A DNA stretch of 38,256 nt. It comes from CAYNLG01 sp964397995 (GTDB lineage: Bacteria > Planctomycetota > Phycisphaerae > FEN-1346). The stretch covers positions 1 through 38,256 of the forward strand of contig CAYNLG010000031.1 of the NCBI GenBank assembly GCA_964397995.1, written 5' to 3'. This document shows positions 32,552 through 38,256 of this stretch, in pieces. A program made the translations under genes and the position numbers. Numbering within the stretch: the first letter of the stretch is position 1; every line of letters begins with the position of its first letter. The notes beneath the pieces are model-generated. The model ran no database searches. It saw nothing but the letters and a program-made list of their open reading frames with translations, and was not told the origin of the DNA.

Positions 32552-32660
32552 GCGCCGGAGACGCGTCGGCGCGCGGACCGCGCCTTCGCCTTGCCCCTCC
32601 GACGGCAAGCCCTAGAGAATCGGTCCTTTCGGACCCGACGTGAGACCGGAGAACCAAGCC

Positions 32661-34052
32661 ATGCGGCAGCCGCACGACAAGCCGAACGTCATCCTCATCA
32701 ACTGCGACGACCTCGGTTACGCCGACATTGAGCCCTACGGCTCGACTGTCAACGACACGCCCTACCTGAACCGCATGGCGGCCGAGGGCGTCCGCTTCAC
32801 CGACTTCTACATGGCCGCCCCCGTCTGCTCGCCGTCCCGCGGCGCCATGATGACCGGCTGCTACCCCCGCCGCATCGGTTTCGGACAGTTCGAAGACAAG
32901 TGGGTCCTCTTCCCGGGCCAGGGCGTCGGCCTCAGTCCCGACGAGGTCACCGTCGCGACGCTCCTGCGGAACCAGGGGTACGCGACGCGGCACATCGGGA
33001 AGTGGCACTGCGGGGACCAGCCCGCGTTCCTGCCGACGCGGCACGGGTTCGACGGCTACTTCGGCCTTCCCTACAGCAACGACATGGGCGTCCAGAGCAA
33101 CCGCACCGATTACCCGCCCCTGCCCCTTCTGCGCGACGAGGACGTCGTCCAGGAACAGCCCGACCAAGCCTCCCTCACCGAGCGGTACGTCGAGGACGCC
33201 GTCCGGTTCATCCGGACCCACCGCGACGAGCCCTTCTTCCTCTACTTCGCGCACATGTACGTCCACGTGCCGCTCTTCGCTCCGGAACGGTTCATGCGGG
33301 GGTCGCGCCACGGGCGGTTCGGCGCCGCCGTGGGATGCGTCGATTGGGCGACCGGTGTCCTGATGCACGAGCTGGCGCGGCTGGGCCTGGAGGACAACAC
33401 CCTGCTGATCTTCACCAGCGACAACGGCGGGGCGCCCCGGTGCGGGTCGATCAACAAGCCCCTGCGCGGCGGGAAGGGGACGACGTGGGAGGGCGGCTTC
33501 CGCGTACCCTTCCTTGTCCGCTGGCCCGGCCAGATGCCGGCCGGCGCCGAGTGCACCGCCTTGGCCACATCGATGGACCTCTTGCCGACGCTGGCGGGCC
33601 TGGCGGGAGGGGCCGCGCCGGACGACCGGATCATCGACGGGCGGAACATCGCGGACCTGATGCGCGACCCGTCGGGCGAGACGCCGCACGAGGCCTTCAC
33701 CTACTACTTCCGCGACGACCTGGAGGCGGTGCGGAGCGGCTCGTGGAAGCTCTTCGTCAGCCGCTTCGACCGCCGCGAGAAACGCCGCGAGGCCGTCCGC
33801 GAGCTCTATGACCTGGAGGCGGATATCGGCGAGACGACCAACGTGGCCGAGGCGAACCCGGACGTGGTGAAGCGCCTCGAGCGCCTGGCGGATGCCGCCC
33901 GCGAAGACCTCGGCGACAACGCCGCCGGCGCCGAAGGGGCCAACTGCCGCCCCGTCGGCCGCGTCGAGAACCCCGTCCCGCTCACGGCCCAGGACGCGGC
34001 CCACCCGTACCTGGTGCCGCTCTACGACCTGGCCGACCAGGACAAGTACTAA
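32661..34052 (+). CDS. Arylsulfatase (S1 family), cytoplasmic
   Basis: This 463-residue protein is a typical arylsulfatase A/GALNS-type member: NVILINCDDLGYADIEPYG, then AAPVCSPSRGAMMTGCYPRR with Cys56 to Arg60, IGKWHCGDQPAFLPTRHGFD, HMYVHVPLF, LIFTSDNGGAP and GGKGTTWEGGFRVPF. Cys56 is the formylglycine site. No signal peptide is seen. I chose the ATG at 32661 (GGAG 9 nt upstream) rather than a GTG at 32640. The gap to the previous sulfatase is 109 nt, wider than inside the operon, so it may have its own promoter. Its product belongs to a different sulfatase subgroup from the two before it, so the three probably remove sulfate from different positions. Confidence 0.93.
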   Translation: MRQPHDKPNVILINCDDLGYADIEPYGSTVNDTPYLNRMAAEGVRFTDFYMAAPVCSPSRGAMMTGCYPRRIGFGQFEDKWVLFPGQGVGLSPDEVTVATLLRNQGYATRHIGKWHCGDQPAFLPTRHGFDGYFGLPYSNDMGVQSNRTDYPPLPLLRDEDVVQEQPDQASLTERYVEDAVRFIRTHRDEPFFLYFAHMYVHVPLFAPERFMRGSRHGRFGAAVGCVDWATGVLMHELARLGLEDNTLLIFTSDNGGAPRCGSINKPLRGGKGTTWEGGFRVPFLVRWPGQMPAGAECTALATSMDLLPTLAGLAGGAAPDDRIIDGRNIADLMRDPSGETPHEAFTYYFRDDLEAVRSGSWKLFVSRFDRREKRREAVRELYDLEADIGETTNVAEANPDVVKRLERLADAAREDLGDNAAGAEGANCRPVGRVENPVPLTAQDAAHPYLVPLYDLADQDKY

Positions 34053-34214
34053 GGGTTTGCGACGTTCTCTCGCCGTGGAGGACCCGCCCGCGCTTGGCGT
34101 TCAGGCACACCCGGCACGGGCGCGCCGCCCGCCATTGACCGGAACCCGCGCGGGGACCGTTCGTTCAAGAGAGAGACGCCCGCGCGCCAGAATCCCCGAG
34201 CGAAAGGTCCTGCC

Positions 34215-37034
34215 ATGCGCTTCCGCCGCTTCCGCTTGCCCCCCGCCGCCTGCCTTCTCCTGACCGTGGCCGTGGCCGCCGCGTCCGCCGCCACGCCGGA
34301 CTACCCCTGCTGGCGCGGACGGGACGGGTCGGGCGACATCGAGAGCGGTAACGCGCTGGTCCGCTCCTGGGACGACGCGCGGCTGCTCTGGGTAAGCGAG
34401 GACAATCCCCTGCCGCCCGAGAAGAGCCAGATCGTCCTCCGCCCGCGCCAGGTATGCGGCAACGGCGGCTTCGGGTGCCCGGTGGTCGCCGACGGGCGGG
34501 TGTACGTGGCGGCGTACCGGCCTTCGGGCCCGCTCGCTGAGATTCTCTGGGCCAAGGCCCGCGAGTCGAGCCCCGATTACATCCGCCGCGTCGCCGCCGA
34601 CGAACTGCTCTACTGCCTGGACGCCGAGACGGGCCGAACGCTCTGGGTCACCGCGTACGAGATGATGGGCCTGAACCGGTCGGCCTACGAGCACACGGGC
34701 CACTACGTCCCCTGCGTCGCCGATGGCCGCGTCTACTGGGTCGGCACGCTCGGGCGGCTCTTCTGCGTCGATGCGGCCAGCGGCAAGAAGCTCTGGGATC
34801 GGAGCACCGGCCCCGCCTCCGACGAGGCGTACCTGTACCTGGAGTACTGCCTGAAGGTGAAGAAGCTGGGCGGCCAAGGGCCGCGCGACCGCAGTTTCCG
34901 CGAGTGCCTGGCCCAGCGCGACCGCGACCCCTCGCCGGAGGACTACAAGGGCAGCCGCAACTGGGGCTGGGATAGCATTCCCCAAGTGGCCGAGGGCGTC
35001 GTCGCGGTCAACACGAACAACCGGGGCGCCGTCGCCTTCGACGCGGTGACCGGCAGGGAGCTCTGGCGAAAGCGCAACTGCACGAACACCACGCGCCCAC
35101 TCCTGGTCTGGCGGCACGGACGCAAGGCGTATTTCATCGCCGTCGGTGGCACTCTTCAGTGCATCGAGCCCCGCTCGGGCGAGGTCCTCTGGTCCGCGGG
35201 CGGGGTCGGCACACCCGGGTACAGCGGCCACACACCCGCCATCGCCGGCGACCGCCTCGTCGCTCTCTCCGAGGAGACCGACCCGGCGGTCGACGGAAGC
35301 TGGGGCTGCTGGAAGCTCACCCCGACCGGGGCCGAGCGGCTCTGGACCATGCCGACGCTCTGGCGATACTCCTACGGCAGCCCCCTCATCCACCGCGACC
35401 GTCTCTGGCTGGAGGTCAAGGAGTTCCGCCGCTTCTCCGACAGTCGCCTCGACGTCCTTCAGGACGAGTACCCGGACCTCTTCGGGCCGAAGGAAATGCT
35501 CGCGCTCCGCGACGCGAGGCACCTGTTCGTCGGGGTGGACATGGCCACGGGCAAGGTGACGGGCGCGATCCCGTTCGGCGGCATGGGGTGCGGCTCACCG
35601 GTGGCGATGGATGGCCGCATCCTCCTGCCCGAAGCCAACGGCCTCGGCCTGATTGACGCCTCCAGCGGCGCGCCGGAGCGGCTCGGCTGGATCGGCCCGG
35701 GACACATCGTCTGCGTGACGCCGACCGTCGCCGACGGTCGCGTCTACCACCGCGGCGCGAAGCATCTCGTCCACTGCTGGGACCTGCGGAAGGCCTCCGC
35801 CCGGACACCTCGTGCCGCACCGGCCTCCGCCACACCCCCGTCACCGGGCGACGGGCTCCTCGTCGTCGACCTGGAGGGCCTGCGCCTGAACGACCCCGAC
35901 CTCGACATGGCGTGGCGCGGCGGCCCCCGCGCGAGCTGCGAGGTCAGCGGCACAGACCTGAGGTGGCACCTGCGGACCGAGGGCGGGCGCGTGGTCCAGT
36001 CCTGGGTCACCTGCCCCCCGCATCACCAGATCCCCGAGTGGTCCATGCCCGGGCGGCTGCATCTGACGAAGGAAGGCGTCAAAGGCGACGCGCGCCTGTA
36101 CGTGATGGGCCGGAACTACCCGATCGACGTCGACCTCGCCTTCGACGGCGGCCGCGTCACCGGCACATGGCGCGATACCGCGACGGCCCAGCCGAAGCGC
36201 GGCCAAGTGCGCGGCCTCATGAGCCCGACCGCCGCGGCCAACGGCACCGTCGAGCTCCAGATCCGCCGCGAGTGGTGCGGCGGGCAGGCGCGGCGGCATC
36301 ACACGACGCTCACGTTCGACCTGGTAGACGGTCGCGGCGTAAACCCGCGGCTCCTGTGCGCCCAGGTCGAGGACGGCTGGACCGCCGAGGTCACCGAGTT
36401 CGACGTCAAGCTGGAGGACGGCCATCTGGGCGGTCAGTTCACCGCCGAGCTGGACTCCAACACCGTCGTCCCAAGCGGGACGTACCAGCTCCTCTTCGAC
36501 ACCCCCGTGGTCTGCAACAAGCCGGCTGGCGAGTACAGCTCCTACCGCGGGAGCGAGGAGATCACGCCCGACTCAGCCGTCAATCGCCGCATCTGGGGCC
36601 GTATCGAACTGCCCGAGAAGGCCGAAGCCGACCCGGCCAACGCCATCTATGACGTCGACCTGGCGGGAGCCCTGCCCGACGGCAAGGCCCTGCGGCTGGC
36701 CATCACCCTGGCCGGTGGCAAGGCCGTCGCGGTGAAGACGACCACGCCGACCTACGGCCGCGGCGACCACGTGACCGACGTGAGCGGGCTGCGGCTGGAG
36801 GGCGACCGCCTGGCCGGGCCCATCGAGGTCATCATCCGGGCCGACGGGTACAATCCCACGCACGACCACCGCTGCCGATACGACCTGGACCTGCGGCTGA
36901 AGGACCGCGACGTCACGGGGACGTTCACGGGCGAGTACGACGTCCGCCGCCCCCGGACCGGCAAGGCCAGGGGCCTCGTGACCCGCGCCGGCCGCCCGGC
37001 CTCGGCGCCGGTGATGGCGTCGGCAGCTCCGTAG
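34215..37034 (+). CDS. Secreted PQQ-like beta-propeller protein with a long C-terminal beta-rich region
   Basis: This 939-residue protein has a signal peptide (about 1-26) and the CWRGRDGSGD opening common to PQQ-like propellers of planctomycetes. Blade motifs include LLYCLDAETGRTLWVTAYE, LFCVDAASGKKLWDR, AVAFDAVTGRELWRK and LQCIEPRSGEVLWSAGG up to about residue 525. A Pro/Ala linker (about 529-548) then leads to about 390 residues of beta-rich sequence with repeated GRVTGTW, DGHLGGQFTAEL and RDVTGTFTGEYDV units, which I do not recognise. No PQQ-dehydrogenase residues are evident. GAAAGG lies upstream of the ATG at 34215. It follows the sulfatases on the same strand after 162 nt, and it is the only gene on this strand between 27,500 and 37,100 with a clear signal peptide. 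Confidence 0.84.
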   Translation: MRFRRFRLPPAACLLLTVAVAAASAATPDYPCWRGRDGSGDIESGNALVRSWDDARLLWVSEDNPLPPEKSQIVLRPRQVCGNGGFGCPVVADGRVYVAAYRPSGPLAEILWAKARESSPDYIRRVAADELLYCLDAETGRTLWVTAYEMMGLNRSAYEHTGHYVPCVADGRVYWVGTLGRLFCVDAASGKKLWDRSTGPASDEAYLYLEYCLKVKKLGGQGPRDRSFRECLAQRDRDPSPEDYKGSRNWGWDSIPQVAEGVVAVNTNNRGAVAFDAVTGRELWRKRNCTNTTRPLLVWRHGRKAYFIAVGGTLQCIEPRSGEVLWSAGGVGTPGYSGHTPAIAGDRLVALSEETDPAVDGSWGCWKLTPTGAERLWTMPTLWRYSYGSPLIHRDRLWLEVKEFRRFSDSRLDVLQDEYPDLFGPKEMLALRDARHLFVGVDMATGKVTGAIPFGGMGCGSPVAMDGRILLPEANGLGLIDASSGAPERLGWIGPGHIVCVTPTVADGRVYHRGAKHLVHCWDLRKASARTPRAAPASATPPSPGDGLLVVDLEGLRLNDPDLDMAWRGGPRASCEVSGTDLRWHLRTEGGRVVQSWVTCPPHHQIPEWSMPGRLHLTKEGVKGDARLYVMGRNYPIDVDLAFDGGRVTGTWRDTATAQPKRGQVRGLMSPTAAANGTVELQIRREWCGGQARRHHTTLTFDLVDGRGVNPRLLCAQVEDGWTAEVTEFDVKLEDGHLGGQFTAELDSNTVVPSGTYQLLFDTPVVCNKPAGEYSSYRGSEEITPDSAVNRRIWGRIELPEKAEADPANAIYDVDLAGALPDGKALRLAITLAGGKAVAVKTTTPTYGRGDHVTDVSGLRLEGDRLAGPIEVIIRADGYNPTHDHRCRYDLDLRLKDRDVTGTFTGEYDVRRPRTGKARGLVTRAGRPASAPVMASAAP

Positions 37035-37054
37035 CCGCCAAGGGGCGCGCCATT

Positions 37055-37074
37055 TACTCAAGGCCCTGGCATTA
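37055..37074. repeat. Degenerate copy of the ATPase-gene palindrome
   Basis: TTACTCAAGGCCCTGG (37055-37070) matches the second operator TTACTCAGGACCCTGA at 13 of 16 positions. The left arm TTACTCA is perfect and the spacer is similar, but the right arm is lost. It lies 20 nt after the stop of the PQQ-like gene. Confidence 0.4.
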
Positions 37075-37186
37075 GGCGGCCTCTTTCCCGGCGTGATGCG
37101 CACTTGGTCCGCATGAAGTTCGTCTGGGAATGGCCGAATTGGTGCTTTTTGGCAGAATAGACCTTATTCCTCCTTGGGGCTTGCGT

Positions 37187-37228
37187 TTACTCAATACTCT
37201 GAGTAACATTACTCAGGACCCTGAGTAA
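37187..37228. promoter_or_regulatory. Tandem palindromic operator of the AAA_14 ATPase gene
   Basis: Two sites share identical arms: TTACTCA-ATACTC-TGAGTAA (37187-37206) and TTACTCA-GGACCC-TGAGTAA (37209-37228). Their centres are 22 bp apart, about two helical turns, so two dimers would bind the same face. The second site's last bases are shared with the AAAGGAG ribosome site of the ATPase gene. A weak TTGCGT-17-TAACAT pair (37181-37209) would put the first palindrome in the promoter spacer. Binding should repress the ATPase gene; the repressor is not identified and may be the ATPase itself. Confidence 0.78.
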
Positions 37229-37238
37229 AGGAGCGGCC

Positions 37239-38219
37239 GTGTTCCAAAGACCCCTCTTCGGTACCCTGCGCAGCCGCTTGGAGGAGCCCCGGCGCTTCAT
37301 TCAGGTCCTTGCGGGACCGCGCCAAACCGGCAAGACCACCCTTGTCCGCCAGGTTCTCGGGGCCATCGACACGCCTGGCCACTATGCCACCGCCGACGAG
37401 CCCGCCCCCAAGGACCAAACATGGCTCCGCCAGCAGTGGGAGGCCGGACGCCGGCTCCTGCAGGTCCCCACGCCGGCGCCACGCGCGGTCCTGGTACTGG
37501 ACGAGATTCAGAAGAGCCCCGGTTGGTCCGAGACGGTCAAGAGGCTTTGGGATGAAGACACGGCCGCCGGTCGGCCTCTCCACGTCGTGGTGCTCGGGTC
37601 GGCCCCGCTTCTCGTCCGCCAAGGCCTGCCCGAGAGCCTCGCGGGGCGGTTCGAAGTCATCCCCGTGCTTCATTGGTCTTTCGCCGAGATGGCAGAGGCC
37701 TTCGGCTGGTCTCTCGACCAGTTTGTCTACTACGGAGGGTACCCGGGGGCGGCTCCGCTCGTGGACGAGCCTGAGCGCTGGGCGCGCTACGTGCGGGAGG
37801 CGCTGATCGAGACGACCATCTCGCGCGATGTCCTCCTGATGCAGCGTGTCGACAAGCCTGCCCTTCTCCGGCAACTCTTCGAGCTGGGCTGCACGTACTC
37901 CGGACGGGTGCTCTCCTACACGAAGATGGTCGGCCAACTCCAGGACGCTGGCAACACGACCACGCTCGCCCACTATCTGGACCTGTTGGGCGGCGCGGGG
38001 CTTCTGGCGGGACTGCAGAAGTACGCCGGCCAACGCGTCCGGCAGCGGGCCTCCAGCCCGAAGCTCCAGGTCTACAACAACGCCTTGATGACCGCCCAGA
38101 GCGATCCGTCTTTCGAGGAGGCCCGTGCTGAACCGGAGCCGTGGGGCCGACTCGTCGAGTCGGCCGTCGGCGCCTGGTTGGTCAATGCCGCGCGTGCGTC
38201 GCGCCTAGCAGGCCGCTAA
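37239..38219 (+). CDS. AAA_14/DUF4143 ATPase, C-terminally truncated
   Basis: This 326-residue protein has the AAA_14 core: AGPRQTGKTTLVRQV (Walker A, about 25-39), AVLVLDEIQKSPGW (Walker B, about 85-98), then VVVLGSAPLLVRQGLPESLA and the lid. The DUF4143 part starts near 190 with TTISRDVLLMQRVDKPALLR and TLAHYLDLLGGAGLLAGLQK, and reaches PWGRLVESAVGAWLVNAARA. Family members then have a segment like YWRxxxxEVDFVL with a nuclease-like core, and about 370-400 residues overall. Here RASRLAGR and a TAA follow instead. The start is GTG 37239, with AAAGGAG 5 nt upstream. Base composition is less GC-rich than the neighbourhood. The family is common in mobile or horizontally moved DNA; its biochemical role is unsettled. 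Confidence 0.87.
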   Translation: MFQRPLFGTLRSRLEEPRRFIQVLAGPRQTGKTTLVRQVLGAIDTPGHYATADEPAPKDQTWLRQQWEAGRRLLQVPTPAPRAVLVLDEIQKSPGWSETVKRLWDEDTAAGRPLHVVVLGSAPLLVRQGLPESLAGRFEVIPVLHWSFAEMAEAFGWSLDQFVYYGGYPGAAPLVDEPERWARYVREALIETTISRDVLLMQRVDKPALLRQLFELGCTYSGRVLSYTKMVGQLQDAGNTTTLAHYLDLLGGAGLLAGLQKYAGQRVRQRASSPKLQVYNNALMTAQSDPSFEEARAEPEPWGRLVESAVGAWLVNAARASRLAGR

Positions 38220-38230
38220 AGAGTGCGGCC
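38211..38230 (+). other. Hairpin at the premature end of the ATPase gene
   Basis: GGCCGC (38211-38216) and GCGGCC (38225-38230) pair across TAAAGAGT, which holds the stop codon. This lies at the point where the DUF4143 sequence is lost, and just after CTAG (38205-38208). It may be the outer end of an inserted element that continues past the window. Confidence 0.3.
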
Positions 38231-38256
38231 GAAGCCGGTGCAATCTCTTTTCATTG

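Noticed and set aside
37149..37177. TTGGCA as -35 box for the ATPase gene
   Set aside because: No -10-like hexamer lies at 16-18 bp spacing.
1..38256. CRISPR array, tRNA or rRNA genes, intact transposase
   Set aside because: I looked for regular repeats, CCA-type tRNA folds, rRNA segments and DDE-type proteins and saw none.

Overview
The window is very GC-rich bacterial DNA, densely packed with secreted and cytoplasmic carbohydrate-active enzymes. The family mix points to Planctomycetota or a close PVC relative: a prepilin with an H-X9-DG tail, a PEP-CTERM protein, PQQ-like propellers (one fused to HEAT repeats), a DUF4091-type protein, several sulfatases, PL10 and GH28. This placement is inferred from families alone, because the window has no rRNA or other marker gene.

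Left part (1-16,000): a PL10 pectate lyase faces a DUF72 fragment and a site-2 protease with CBS domains. Next comes a PEP-CTERM protein whose leader looks like an attenuator. A plus-strand run follows: GH29 fucosidase, secreted GH-A-like enzyme, pectin-lyase-fold protein, and a decayed paralogue of the last. On the minus strand are a secreted GH-A-like glycosidase and an MFS transporter. A complete cobalamin riboswitch with its own sigma70-like promoter stands at 14,877-15,080. It can only serve one gene, a type II pseudopilin-like protein, because the next gene is convergent. This is the most unexpected signal in the window.

Middle (16,000-27,400): a minus-strand group of secreted proteins (DUF4091/GH123-like, FG-GAP, a frameshifted TIM-barrel isomerase, PQQ propeller plus HEAT). 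Divergent from it are a membrane-anchored PD40/TPR protein with one CxxCH motif, a small coiled-coil protein, a secreted beta-rich protein and a convergent lipoprotein.

Right part (27,500-37,000): a tight plus-strand operon of GH28-like enzyme, sulfatase, GH43-like propeller and sulfatase, followed by a third sulfatase and a secreted PQQ propeller. None of the first five proteins has a visible signal peptide, so this desulfating and glycan-cutting set may work in the cytoplasm. No sulfatase-maturing enzyme is present in the window.

Right edge (37,035-38,256): an AT-richer leader with two identical-arm palindromes 22 bp apart sits against the start of an AAA_14/DUF4143 ATPase. That gene stops early, losing its C-terminal nuclease-like part. 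The segment looks acquired and interrupted.
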